NCBI GenBank assembly: GCA_016712715.1
Contig: JADJQM010000003.1
Location: 1 to 64,000 of the forward strand
Direction: 5' to 3'
DNA length: 64,000 bases
From: Rhodospirillaceae bacterium
GTDB lineage: Bacteria > Pseudomonadota > Alphaproteobacteria > Dongiales > Dongiaceae
The notes beneath the pieces are model-generated. The model worked only from the letters and a program-made list of their open reading frames with translations, ran no database searches and had not been told where the DNA came from. Below, piece by piece: positions 18,913 to 28,176 of the stretch (position 1 is the stretch's first letter; each line of letters begins with the position of its first letter). The translations under genes and the position numbers were made by a program.

Positions 18913-21456
18913 ATGAGCATCAATGCCTACAGTTCCTACGCCACCTATCTCGGCAACGTCGCTGGTTTCAAGAACCTGCAGACGTCGCTGGCGGAACTGA
19001 CGCAGCAGCTCAACACCGGCAAGAAGTCGGTGAGCCTGGTGGCCTATGGCGTCCAAGGTTCGCGTCTTCTCGACCTGCGCGCCGAGATCCAGCGGCGCGA
19101 AGGGTATCTCGATACCATCAAGGCCGTGACACCGGACATCAAGGCCTATGACAAGGTCTTCAACAGCATGGAGAAGCTGGCTGGCAACATGTACAGCGCC
19201 TTCCTCAGCCCGCTCAGCGACCCGCCCACGGCGCAGCAGAACAAGATCACCTTCGATGGCAATGTCGGCGATGTCGGCGACATCTATAAGGTGACCGTGG
19301 ACGGCAAGCTCTACTCCTATATCACCAGCGGCCTGGAAGGCAGTGTCGACGACATTACCGGCAATCTGGTGGATCAGATCAATGCCGAGCCCGGCGCCCG
19401 CGTCATGGCCAAGGTGGTGGGCGAAGACATCGTCATCACCGCGACCGAGGTGGGTGCCACCTACAATGTGGGCGCCAGCGTCACCAACGTCACCGGCGGC
19501 GGCGACAATACGGTCAGCACCGTGCAGACCAAGCAGGGCAAGGTTTCGCCCATCGTCGGTCAGATCGACAGCGCGCTCCAGCAGATGCGCTCCTTGCTCA
19601 ACGAGCAGATCAATGACCGCTTCCTGTTCGGCGGCCTCACCGCCAATGACAGATTGCCCGTGGTCGATCTGAGCCGCCTGCCGGACCCCTCCGGCAGCGC
19701 CAATGCGGCGACTTCCTCGACAGCGCAGCAGCTGGCCGCCGGCACCGCGGTGCAGCAGGTCCGCATCACGACCGATTACCTTGGCTCGCTGCAGTCGGAG
19801 ACTTTCACGATCAACGCCCAGACCTTCACCTTCAACGGACCACTCACGGCGCAGCAGCTGGCCGACCAGCTGCGCACGGCGATCAACGCCTCGGTGCCGC
19901 TGACCGGCGTCGTCTCGGTCAGCGATGTCGACGCCAACGGCCTCACCATCACCGCCGTGACGCCGGGCACCGCCTTCAGCACCGTCATCACGGGCACCGA
20001 TCCCACCCCGTCCAAGGTCGCGACCGTGAAGCCGAATGTTCCGATCGGCCTCAGCCAGGTCGATCTCATTCAGCTGTCGGGTCCGGTCGGGACGATCAAC
20101 GAGACGTTCAGCGTCACCATCATGGACCCGCCGAACAATGCGCTGCCGGTCACCATCGACTACACAACGACGGGCGACGAAAAGAGCCTGGACGAGATCG
20201 CGGTCAAGCTGATCGAGAAGATCAACGCCTACCAGCCACCCTTCACCGTCACGGTGACGGCGCCTGGCTACGGCCGGATTCAGCTTAGTTCGACCACGGC
20301 CTTCGAATCCCACGGCGCGGTGCAGGATAGCGGGTCGGTCACGACCACGCAGCGCACTGTGGTGCCCGTCGCGCAGGAGGACGAAGTGACCTTCCCCGGT
20401 CCCTTCGGCGACAATGGCGACGTTTATACCGTCAACTTCACATCGCCGGTGGGCGGGCCGTTCACCGTCACCACCACCAATCTTGACGACGACCAGTCGA
20501 TCGCCCAGAAGTTCGCCGGCGTGATCAACGCCGCCAACATCGGCGTTACCGCCGGCGTCAAAGGCGGCAAGCTGGCGCTTGAATCCGACACGCCCGGCAC
20601 GCCCTTCACCTACACCGCGGTCCTCACCACGGATGTGGGTACCGTCAGTGCCGCGCCAACCACGGCGACGGTCATTGCCAACATCCCGGCAGGACCCCTG
20701 CCGCAGATCGATACCGTGGCCCTGTCGGGGCCGCTCGGCCGCAAGGGCGATGCCTATGAACTGACGGTCAATGGCCGCACCATTCGTTACACAACCACCG
20801 GCAACGAACGCGATATGGACGCCATTGCCATCAACCTCGTGGCCCTGGTCAATGCCGCGGTCCCTGCAATGCCGGTCTCCGCAACCGCGGGTGCCACCGG
20901 CACCGGCACCTTCACCTTGACCTCCACTGCGCCCGGCACGGTGCTCGACACGTCGTTCAAGGTCATCCAACCGACCGTGGTGGGCAATCCGGTCGCACCG
21001 ATCTACAACGAACATCAGGAACCGCTCGATTCCGCCAATGCCTGGGAGCGCGGCAAGGTCACCATCGCCGACCAGCTGACCCTGCGCAGCACCTTTTCGG
21101 CCAATGAAATCGGATTCCAGAAGCTGCAACTCGCCTTGCGCTACGCCCAGTCGGCGGTAAACGATCTCGACAACTATCAGGAAAAGATCGAGATCGCTCG
21201 CGGCCTCACCAACGATGCCCTGACCAGCATCCGCGCGCTGCATGCCGACAACACGGTCAATGATGCGGTCATTACAGCGACCACCCTGTCGCACCAGACC
21301 TCGATCAATCTCTATACCGACGGCTCCGCCAAGATCGAGGAAGTCGATCGCAACGAGGTCGCGGCCAAGATCGACGTCGCGCAAACCCAGTTGCAGGCGA
21401 TCTTTGCCGTGATGGGCACCACCAATCAGATTTCTCTCGTGAATTTCCTGGCCTGA
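18913..21456 (+). CDS. flgL: Flagellar hook-filament junction protein FlgL (HAP3), greatly enlarged
   Basis: Second hook-filament adaptor. The N-terminal ~110 residues (YLGNVAGFKNLQTSLAELTQ, QLNTGKKSVSLVAYG) and the C-terminal ~140 residues (NEIGFQKLQLALRYAQSAVN, GTTNQISLVNFLA) are flagellin-like D0/D1 helices, and QMRSLLNEQINDRFLFGG is the FlgL mark. At 847 residues it is two to three times a normal FlgL. The excess is five modules (19240-20997) of the type found in FlgE and FlgK. Start at 18913 with AAGGATAG upstream. It has no pseudogene signs; codon use matches its neighbours. Confidence 0.92.
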   Translation: MSINAYSSYATYLGNVAGFKNLQTSLAELTQQLNTGKKSVSLVAYGVQGSRLLDLRAEIQRREGYLDTIKAVTPDIKAYDKVFNSMEKLAGNMYSAFLSPLSDPPTAQQNKITFDGNVGDVGDIYKVTVDGKLYSYITSGLEGSVDDITGNLVDQINAEPGARVMAKVVGEDIVITATEVGATYNVGASVTNVTGGGDNTVSTVQTKQGKVSPIVGQIDSALQQMRSLLNEQINDRFLFGGLTANDRLPVVDLSRLPDPSGSANAATSSTAQQLAAGTAVQQVRITTDYLGSLQSETFTINAQTFTFNGPLTAQQLADQLRTAINASVPLTGVVSVSDVDANGLTITAVTPGTAFSTVITGTDPTPSKVATVKPNVPIGLSQVDLIQLSGPVGTINETFSVTIMDPPNNALPVTIDYTTTGDEKSLDEIAVKLIEKINAYQPPFTVTVTAPGYGRIQLSSTTAFESHGAVQDSGSVTTTQRTVVPVAQEDEVTFPGPFGDNGDVYTVNFTSPVGGPFTVTTTNLDDDQSIAQKFAGVINAANIGVTAGVKGGKLALESDTPGTPFTYTAVLTTDVGTVSAAPTTATVIANIPAGPLPQIDTVALSGPLGRKGDAYELTVNGRTIRYTTTGNERDMDAIAINLVALVNAAVPAMPVSATAGATGTGTFTLTSTAPGTVLDTSFKVIQPTVVGNPVAPIYNEHQEPLDSANAWERGKVTIADQLTLRSTFSANEIGFQKLQLALRYAQSAVNDLDNYQEKIEIARGLTNDALTSIRALHADNTVNDAVITATTLSHQTSINLYTDGSAKIEEVDRNEVAAKIDVAQTQLQAIFAVMGTTNQISLVNFLA
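19240..20997 (+). repeat. Five axial-protein modules within flgL
   Basis: Copies begin at about 19240 (NKITFDGNVGDVGDIYKVTV), 19750 (VQQVRITTDYLGSLQSETF), 20059 (VDLIQLSGPVGTINETFSVT), 20371 (AQEDEVTFPGPFGDNGDVYT) and 20704 (QIDTVALSGPLGRKGDAYEL). Each has a GD- or ET-centred turn, a YTTTG/YITSG strand, a helix with SLDEIA or MDAIA, and a GTPFT or GTAFS segment near the end. Confidence 0.78.
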
Positions 21457-21466
21457 GGACCGTTGA

Positions 21467-23183
21467 ATGGAAACAAATCGCATCGACCTGTTCTTCGGCC
21501 TCGCCGGCAAGGGCAGCAATGCAAAGGGCAGCGATGGCAGCGGCGGTTTTGCCGACATGCTGTTCGGCGTGATGAGCAAGCGTGCCGGCGGCGCTGTCCT
21601 CGATCAGGGCCTGGTAAAACCCGCGCCCACGCTGGACCTTCCGCCACTCGCCCAGCGCCCGCTGTTCGAGCATGACCGCGCCAGCGACGCCGATGGTGGC
21701 AAGCGCCGCGACGCAGATACCTTGCCCGACCGACGCGCGGATTGCGACCAGGCGACGCGCGGCCGCCGCGGTGACGGCGATGCGCTCGCCCGTCCGTCCT
21801 CGGCCCAGGGCGAGAATGTGGTCAATCATCCGCGCCTGGAAAGGAAGATCGAACACGCGTTGAAGCAGGCTCATGGCGATCAGGGCACCTGCGATGCCGT
21901 TGATGACGGCGCGCTCGATGCGGCCGGCGGCATCGACGGCTCCGGCGAAACCGAAATGTCCGACGATGGCCAGGAACTCGGCCTGGGCTCTGGTGCGGGC
22001 CAGGGCGATAGCTTGGCGGACGGCGAGACGGGCGAAGACCTGAACTCTCAGCCGACCATCGTCGCCTTGCCAGCCGCCATCGCGGCCGTTGAGCCCGGCG
22101 CAACGACGGATCTCGATGCGCCCGGTTCGGTTCCGGCCGTTCCCGGTGCTGCGATCGAGACAACCGAACCCACTGCCGAGCCGGATCAGGCCGCGATCGC
22201 CGCGGCAGCCGCCGCCATTGCCGATGGCGCTGACATCGCGCTTGCCGAGGAAGGCGATACGCCGCCGCTGTCAGAGGACGGCACGGCGGTCGCCGCGCAA
22301 ACGGCGGCACCGACGGAAAAGAAGGGACCGATCACCTTCCTGGAAACCACGTCCTTGTCCGATGCCAGCGACCTTGAGGCGGCGGCACAGGGCCAGGCGG
22401 CAGCGGTAGAAAGCGAGAACCAGCGCCAGCTCGAAGACGGGGGCAGTTCTTTTCGCCGCAACGCCGGCAACGCCCGCAGGGCCGCAGCCAACGGCCAGGG
22501 GGCCACCGATCACACCACCCAGCAGCAGTCCCAGGCCAATCAGGCGACCGCCGCGCAAACCCAGGCTACTGCCATCCCGGGCGGCAGCTCGACCGCGGCA
22601 AGCTCGACGGCCCCCGCCGGATTGGCACCGATCGGCTTTGACACCGGCCTTGGCAACGTCACGGGCCTGCCCGGCTGGAACCTCCACCTGGCCCAGGGCG
22701 CGGCGGCCAGGCGCGGCGATTTCGTCGCCAATCTCCGCCAGCACCTGCAGAATTTGCCGGTCCACGACCAGGTGGCGCTCAGCATCCAGCGCTCGCTCCG
22801 CGATGGCGGGGGCAGTATCACCCTGCAGCTTTCGCCGACCGAACTCGGGCGCATCAATCTGAAGCTCAATATAGACGAGGAAAATAACGTCCAGGCCCAG
22901 ATCATGGTCGAACGCCCGGCGACGCTCGACCTTCTTCAGCGCGACATGAAGGCGTTGGAACGGGCCTTGCAAGAGGCTGGATTGAAATCCGGTCCGGGTG
23001 ACCTTTCCTTCTCACTTCAGGGGGGCGACCCGGAAAACTTTTGCCCGTGATTTCGGCTCCGGCAACGGCTCCGGTTCGGGCGGCAATGGTCGCGCGACCG
23101 AAGACGGGGTCGACGGTCAACCGACCGAAACGGCCGCTGCGGTGATCGCCACGGGCGATGGCTGGGTGGACGTGCAGGTCTAG
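21467..23183 (+). CDS. fliK: Flagellar hook-length control protein FliK (frameshift near 3' end)
   Basis: Hook-length ruler and export-specificity switch. The N-terminal two thirds is Ala/Asp/Gln-rich and unstructured. The C-terminal Flg_hook domain is clear: VHDQVALSIQRSLRDGGGS, ITLQLSPTELGRINLKLNI and ALERALQEAGLKSGPGDLSF. As read it ends PENFCP at 23050. Removing one T from TTTT at 23039-23042 restores PENFARDFGSGNGSGSGG and the end GDGWVDVQV at 23183, which matches the usual FliK C-terminus. I give the native extent. It follows flgL by 10 bases and precedes flgD. Confidence 0.85.
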
Positions 23184-23207
23184 ATTCAGGAATTGGAGAG
23201 TATCGCC

Positions 23208-23906
23208 ATGGAAGTTCCCAGCATCAGCCAGACGCTCGCCGAGAAGACGGCTGCCAATCAGGCCAACGCCGCCTCGACCGGCAAGGATGCGCTTGGCAAT
23301 CTCTCCGACAGCTACGACAATTTCCTCACCCTGCTGACCAAGCAGCTGCAGAACCAGGATCCGCTCTCGCCGATGGATACCGCCGAGTTCACCCAGCAGT
23401 TGGTCGCTTTCTCCTCGGTCGAACAGCAGATCCAGTCAAACAAGAACCTCGAAAAGCTGATCAACCTGCAATCCTCGACCAATGCCTATGCGGCGGTGAG
23501 TTTCATCGGCACAGATGTCGCGGTCGATACCGACAAGATCATGCTGGTCGATGGCGAAGTCAGGTTCGACTACACCCTCGACAAGGCCGCCACCAAGGCA
23601 ACGCTGCAGATCTATGACAAGAACAACCAGATCGTCATGGTGACGGAAGCCGATCGCGCCGTCGGCCCCCACAAAGCTGTTTGGGACGGAACCGACGTCT
23701 TCGGCAACCAGTTGCCCGATGGCGAATACCGCGTCGCCGTCAGTTATGAGGACGCGCAGGGCAAGAGCTATACCGCGCCCATCACCAGCTACGGCATGGT
23801 GGATTCGGCCGAGATCATCGACGGCGGCGTTTTCCTCAATATCGGCAGCATTCGTGTACCGCTCGATAAGATTGAGCGCATCACCAAGTCGTCGAGCGAC
23901 GCCTAA
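23208..23906 (+). CDS. flgD: Flagellar hook assembly (cap) protein FlgD
   Basis: Scaffold that caps the growing hook. The 232-residue protein has the FlgD signature DNFLTLLTKQLQNQDPLSPM followed by DTAEFTQQLVAFSSVEQQIQ near residue 40-75, and a C-terminal FlgD Ig/tudor region with VWDGTDVFGNQLPDGEYRVA. The ATG at 23208 is chosen over TTG 23193 because GGAGAG lies 7-8 bases upstream of it. Last gene of the hook operon; no signal peptide because export is by the type III route. Confidence 0.95.
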   Translation: MEVPSISQTLAEKTAANQANAASTGKDALGNLSDSYDNFLTLLTKQLQNQDPLSPMDTAEFTQQLVAFSSVEQQIQSNKNLEKLINLQSSTNAYAAVSFIGTDVAVDTDKIMLVDGEVRFDYTLDKAATKATLQIYDKNNQIVMVTEADRAVGPHKAVWDGTDVFGNQLPDGEYRVAVSYEDAQGKSYTAPITSYGMVDSAEIIDGGVFLNIGSIRVPLDKIERITKSSSDA

Positions 23907-24056
23907 CCCGCACAAACGCTTGTTTTTCCAAGAGGTTTTTAAGAGCTTTTGCCGCAATGCGGCCAAATCGGTCGCTGCGTGTTTAGGACTTTTTAAATGG
24001 CCGTGGCGTATGAATGGTCGCAACCGAGAGCGGATTCACGGGAGATCCTGATTGGG

Positions 24057-24377
24057 ATGCCCAGCATGGCCATGGCAGAATTGAGACCATCGCAGAACAG
24101 CATCATCGATGCGTCACCCAAAAGCATCGAGGAATTGCCGCCGCCGGGGACCCGTCGCTGGGTGATCCGGCGAAAGGCCGAGGTGGTAGCCGGCGTCCGC
24201 GCGGGCCTGATCAGCATCGAGGAGGCCTGCAAGAGGTACTCCCTTTCTGTCGAAGAGTTCCTCTCCTGGCAGCGCGCGATCGACCGGCACGGGCTCCGCG
24301 GGCTGCGCACGACCCGGATTCAGGATTATCGTACTATCGATAGGGTCGAACCTGAGGATGAATCCCCACACTCGTGA
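24057..24377 (+). CDS. sciP: SciP-like CtrA antagonist (DUF1153)
   Basis: Small helix-turn-helix protein of the DUF1153 family. In Caulobacter, SciP binds CtrA and blocks transcription of CtrA targets. The conserved core here is LPPPGTRRWVIRRKAEVVAG, then LISIEEACKRYSLSVEEFLS and RHGLRGLRTTRIQDYR. From ATG 24057 it is 106 residues; a longer frame from 23997 or a shorter start at 24066 is possible. It stands alone between flgD and the fliF operon, directly upstream of CtrA-like boxes, so it is well placed to act on fliF and its own region. Confidence 0.87.
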   Translation: MPSMAMAELRPSQNSIIDASPKSIEELPPPGTRRWVIRRKAEVVAGVRAGLISIEEACKRYSLSVEEFLSWQRAIDRHGLRGLRTTRIQDYRTIDRVEPEDESPHS

Positions 24378-24424
24378 GAGCTAGAGGTAATATTCCTTAA
24401 CGCCTGTGGATTACCTAATTTTGA

Positions 24425-24432
24425 TTAACCAT
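24425..24432 (+). promoter_or_regulatory. CtrA-type half site TTAACCAT
   Basis: TTAACCAT matches the single-half CtrA motif known from Caulobacter. It lies 56 bases upstream of the paired box at 24488 in the fliF regulatory region. Confidence 0.5.
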
Positions 24433-24487
24433 ATCAATGTTCTAGCTAGGCAGAATTTTCACGCCAACTAGGCAATTCTTACCGACA

Positions 24488-24502
24488 TTAACTTCTCCTT
24501 AA
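24488..24502 (+). promoter_or_regulatory. CtrA box TTAA-N7-TTAA upstream of fliF
   Basis: TTAACTTCTCCTTAA is an exact TTAA-N7-TTAA pair, the CtrA binding consensus. It lies about 137 bases before the fliF start. With ctrA, chpT and sciP all in this window, CtrA control of the fliF operon is likely. Confidence 0.65.
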
Positions 24503-24567
24503 GCCCTCCGTCCTAAATTGAACCTCGTTTCCGCGGCAAATCCGGCCCCAAACCAAGCAATTCGTCG

Positions 24568-24593
24568 AAAATTTTAGTATATAAAATTTTAGT
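24568..24593 (+). repeat. 11-bp direct repeat of palindromic AT-rich sequence
   Basis: AAAATTTTAGT occurs twice, at 24568-24578 and 24583-24593, separated by ATAT. Each contains the palindrome AAAATTTT. It lies about 45 bases before fliF and could be an operator or promoter element. Confidence 0.5.
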
Positions 24594-24638
24594 CGAATTG
24601 TGCGGCCCGAGTCGGCAAAAGCTGCCTATTAGGAGCGA

Positions 24639-26333
24639 GTGGCTAACGTGAATCCATTGATGCAGACGCTGCGCAACCTTGGCCCTGTGCGCCTTGCTAG
24701 CCTCGCCGCTGTGGCTTTGGCGCTGGTCGCGTTTTTCGGCTTTATCGGGTCACGCCTCACGACGCCGGGCATGGCCCTCCTTTATGGCGGCCTCGACGGC
24801 ACGGATTCCGCGGCCATCGCCGCCAAGCTCGAGGAGACCCAGGTCCCCTTCGAGATCAAGGGCGACGGCGCCCAGATCTATGTCCCCGACGACCAGGTCG
24901 GCCGCGTCCGCCTCGCCATGGCCGGCGAAGGCCTGCCGAATGGCGGCTCCATCGGCTACGAGATCTTCGATCGCGCCGACGCCCTCGGCACCACAAATTT
25001 TGTACAGCAGATCAATCAGTTGCGCGCCATGGAGGGTGAACTCGCCCGGACCATCCGCGCGCTCCGCCAGGTCAAGGGCGCCCGCGTCCATCTGGTGATG
25101 CCCAAGCGCGAGCTGTTCTCCCGCGACAAGGCGGAACCGACCGCCTCGGTGGTGGTGACCCTGCAGGGTGCCCTTGAGAAGGAACAGGTGGCGGCCATCC
25201 AGCACCTCGTCGCCTCCTCCGTTCCCGGCATGAAGACCGCCAATGTCTCGGTCATCGACGACAAGGGCCATCTCCTCGCCAAGGGCGGCTCCGAAGACGA
25301 ATTGAGTTCCGCCAACGCCGACGAAATGCGCCGCGGTTTCGAACTGCGCATGACCCAGGCGATCGAAGATCTGCTGTCGCAGACCCTGGGGGCCGGCAAG
25401 GTGCGCGCCGAAGTCACCACCGAACTCGACTTCAACCAGGTCACCACCAACACCGAGAGCTTTGACCCCGAAGGCCAGGTGGTGCGCTCGACCCAGACCG
25501 TGGACGAGAACGAGCAGAACCAGGAACGCTCCGCCAACAACGACGTCTCGGTCGCCAACAATGTGCCCAATCCGCCCGCTGCGGCCGGTGGCAGTGGCGG
25601 CGACACCAGCAACAGCACTGTCCAGCGCACCGAGGAGACCGTCAATTACGAGATCTCCAAGAAGGTGCAGACCGAAATCAAGCACAGCGGCGACGTGAAG
25701 AAATTGTCCGTCGCCGTCCTGGTCGACGGCACCTACACCACCGATGCCAACGGCGTCCGCACCTATGCCGCCCGCCCGCAGCAGGAACTCGACCAGATCT
25801 CGACCTTGGTGAAGTCCGCCGTCGGATTCAATGCCGATCGCGGCGACACGGTCGAGGTGATCAACATGCAGTTCGCCGAACCTGAGATCGTCGAGGAAGG
25901 CATCAGTATCCTCGGTCTCGAGAAGACCGACCTTATGCGCATCGCCGAACTGGTGGTGCTCTCGCTGGTGGCGGTGCTGGTCCTCCTCCTGGTCGTGCGC
26001 CCGCTCCTCAACCGCCTGCTGGCGATCCCGGGGGCGGCCCCCGAACAGTTCGCCATCGCCGGTCCGGGTGGCGCGGCCCTGCCCCCGGGTGCGGCGGCGG
26101 CCCTTGCCCTGCCCGGCTCCGGACCGGTCGACATGGCGGCGCTGACCAGCGGCCAGCCCACCTCCATGGGTGAAATCACCAATATTGCCAACGAGATCGA
26201 GCAGATGATCGACATCAACCAGGTCGAAGGCCGGGTCCGCGCCTCGTCCTTGAAGCGGATCGCCGATCTGGTTGACCAGCATCCCGAACAGGCAGTGAAT
26301 ATCATGCGTCAGTGGATGTATCAGGAAGCCTGA
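24639..26333 (+). CDS. fliF: Flagellar MS-ring protein FliF
   Basis: Forms the MS ring in the inner membrane, base of the flagellar motor. The 564-residue protein has a first membrane helix at about 18-38 (LASLAAVALALVAFFGFIG), the conserved periplasmic region LYGGLDGTDSAAIAAKLEE, EGELARTIRALRQVKGARVH, and a second membrane helix at about 430-450 (LVVLSLVAVLVLLLVVRPLL). The C-terminal tail binds FliG. GTG 24639 follows AGGAG by 3 bases; GTG 24648 is an alternative with wider spacing. First gene of the fliF-fliG-fliH-fliN operon. Confidence 0.97.
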   Translation: MANVNPLMQTLRNLGPVRLASLAAVALALVAFFGFIGSRLTTPGMALLYGGLDGTDSAAIAAKLEETQVPFEIKGDGAQIYVPDDQVGRVRLAMAGEGLPNGGSIGYEIFDRADALGTTNFVQQINQLRAMEGELARTIRALRQVKGARVHLVMPKRELFSRDKAEPTASVVVTLQGALEKEQVAAIQHLVASSVPGMKTANVSVIDDKGHLLAKGGSEDELSSANADEMRRGFELRMTQAIEDLLSQTLGAGKVRAEVTTELDFNQVTTNTESFDPEGQVVRSTQTVDENEQNQERSANNDVSVANNVPNPPAAAGGSGGDTSNSTVQRTEETVNYEISKKVQTEIKHSGDVKKLSVAVLVDGTYTTDANGVRTYAARPQQELDQISTLVKSAVGFNADRGDTVEVINMQFAEPEIVEEGISILGLEKTDLMRIAELVVLSLVAVLVLLLVVRPLLNRLLAIPGAAPEQFAIAGPGGAALPPGAAAALALPGSGPVDMAALTSGQPTSMGEITNIANEIEQMIDINQVEGRVRASSLKRIADLVDQHPEQAVNIMRQWMYQEA

Positions 26334-26334
26334 C

Positions 26335-27351
26335 ATGCGCAGCAAAGATGATTACAGGTCGCTGACCGGCGTCCAGAAAGCTGCCCTCCTCCTGATGTCG
26401 GTGGGTGAGGAAAGCGCGTCCAAGCTTGTCGCCATGATGCATGACGACGAGATCCGCGAAATCTCGCAGACCATGGCCAATCTCGGCACGGTGAGCGCCA
26501 CCGTGGTCGAGCGCCTGTTCGTCGAATTTGCCGACAGCATCTCCTCGACCGGCTCGCTGACCGGCACCTTCGAATCGACCGAACGCCTGCTCGCCAAGGT
26601 GCTCGACAAGTCGAAGGTCGATCAGATCATGGAAGAAATCCGTGGTCCGGCCGGCCGCACGATGTGGGACAAGCTCAGCAACGTGAATGAAAGCGTGCTG
26701 GCGAACTACCTGAAGAACGAATATCCGCAGACCGTTGCCGTGGTCCTCTCCAAAATCAAGCCGGACCATGCCTCGCGCGTCGTGGCCCTGCTGCCGGAAG
26801 CCTTCGCCATGGAAGTCATCATGCGCATGCTGCGCATGGAATCCATCCAGAAGGACGTCATCGACGATGTCGAGCGCACGCTCCGCAACGAGTTCCTCTC
26901 CAACCTCGCCCGCTCGTCGAAGCGCGATGCCCACGAACTGATCGCCGAGATCTTCAACAATCTCGACCGCAACACCGAGCAGCGCTTTGTAACCGCCCTC
27001 GAGGAACGCAACCGTGATTCGGCCGAGAAGGTGAAGTCCTTGATGTTCACCTTCGAGGATCTCTCCAAGCTCGATCCGGGCGGCGTGCAGACCCTGATGC
27101 GCGGCGTCGACAAGACCAAGCTGCCGATTGCCTTGAAGGGTGCCTCCGAGGGCCTGCGCGATCTGTTCCTCTCCAACATGTCGGAACGCGCCTCGAAGAT
27201 GCTGAAGGAAGACATGGCCGCGATGGGCCCGGTGCGCCTCAAGGATGTCGAGGAAGCGCAGATGTCGATGGTCAACCTCGCCAAGGAACTGGCGGCCAAG
27301 GGCGAACTGATCCTGGCCGACAGCAAGGGCGATGACGAGCTGATCTATTGA
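26335..27351 (+). CDS. fliG: Flagellar motor switch protein FliG
   Basis: Cytoplasmic rotor protein that meets the MotA stator and transmits torque. The 338-residue length is typical. FliG_N starts LTGVQKAALLLMSVGEESAS; the middle domain has NEYPQTVAVVLSKIKPDHAS (EYPQ in place of the common EHPQ); the C-terminal domain has MFTFEDLSKLDPGGVQTLMR and LSNMSERASKMLKEDM, the torque helix. It begins one base after the fliF stop, so translation is coupled. Confidence 0.97.
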   Translation: MRSKDDYRSLTGVQKAALLLMSVGEESASKLVAMMHDDEIREISQTMANLGTVSATVVERLFVEFADSISSTGSLTGTFESTERLLAKVLDKSKVDQIMEEIRGPAGRTMWDKLSNVNESVLANYLKNEYPQTVAVVLSKIKPDHASRVVALLPEAFAMEVIMRMLRMESIQKDVIDDVERTLRNEFLSNLARSSKRDAHELIAEIFNNLDRNTEQRFVTALEERNRDSAEKVKSLMFTFEDLSKLDPGGVQTLMRGVDKTKLPIALKGASEGLRDLFLSNMSERASKMLKEDMAAMGPVRLKDVEEAQMSMVNLAKELAAKGELILADSKGDDELIY

Positions 27352-27373
27352 TCTTGATCCAGGGAAGACAGGC

Positions 27374-28162
27374 TTGAAAACCGTGCGCAAATTCATGTTC
27401 GAGACCGATTTCGACGATGCTCCCGAAGCATCGCCGCGCGGTCCTGCGCGCAAGGTGAAGGCCGAGGCGGCACCGGTGGTGGAACCGCCTCCCCCGCCAC
27501 CACCACCCCCCGCCCCCACATTCAGCGAGGCGGAACTGGCGGCAGCCGTGGCCGAGGCCAGGGCCAGCGGCCTCAAGGAGGGTATCAGCAAAGGCCGGAC
27601 CGAGGCGCAGGCGCAGATCGAGGCGCAGATCGCTTCCGCTCTTGGCAGCATCACCGGCGACGTGGCGGCCCTCACGGCGAAACTCACCACCGACCGCGCG
27701 ACGATCCTCGGCGAAGCAGCCGGCCTCGCTTTGGCAATGACCGCGAAGATGCTGCCGGAATTCACCCGCCGCGGTGGCTTGGCCGAAGTTGAAGCCGTGA
27801 TTGAGCAATGCCTCGTCGATCTCCGCCGCGAACCGCGCCTCAATGTCCGCGTGCCGGCCGACCTTCTGCAGGCGCTTCAGGCCAAAATCACCGAGATGGC
27901 GAACGCGCAGCATTTCGAGGGCCGCGTCACCCTGCTGTCCGACCCCACGCTAAGCGGCGCTTCCTGCCGCATCGAATGGGCCGATGGCGGCCTCGAACGG
28001 CATGACACCACCATCTGGCAGCAGGTTTCCGCAGCACTCGACCGCTGCCTCACCTTGCAGGGCATCGTTCCCGTGCCCCAGCCTGACATAACGACCAGCG
28101 CGGCGGAGACAGACTCCATCGCGGGCGACGACGACACGGCCGCGACCACGCGGGCCGACTGA
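27374..28162 (+). CDS. fliH: Flagellar assembly protein FliH
   Basis: Regulator of the FliI export ATPase. The 262-residue protein has a Pro-rich linker (a run of nine prolines near residue 39), an Ala/Gln coiled coil (ASGLKEGISKGRTEAQAQIE) with the GxxxG-like spacing of FliH, and a C-terminal domain ending GGLERHDTTIWQQVSAAL, similar to V-ATPase subunit E/FliH. The start codon is TTG at 27374 with AGGGAAG upstream; the next ATG (27395) would remove only 7 residues. Between fliG and fliN. Confidence 0.88.
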   Translation: MKTVRKFMFETDFDDAPEASPRGPARKVKAEAAPVVEPPPPPPPPPAPTFSEAELAAAVAEARASGLKEGISKGRTEAQAQIEAQIASALGSITGDVAALTAKLTTDRATILGEAAGLALAMTAKMLPEFTRRGGLAEVEAVIEQCLVDLRREPRLNVRVPADLLQALQAKITEMANAQHFEGRVTLLSDPTLSGASCRIEWADGGLERHDTTIWQQVSAALDRCLTLQGIVPVPQPDITTSAAETDSIAGDDDTAATTRAD

Positions 28163-28176
28163 ACAAGGAGCGGACC

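Larger units (their letters stand above)
24378..24638. other. AT-rich regulatory region upstream of fliF
   Basis: About 260 bases, clearly richer in A and T than the genes around it. It carries two CtrA-type sites and a short direct repeat (listed separately), and no gene. The region should contain the promoter of the fliF operon. Confidence 0.6.

Noticed and set aside
23949..23961. GCCGCAATGCGGC hairpin after flgD as a terminator
   Set aside because: The stem is only 5 bp and no T-run follows on either strand.
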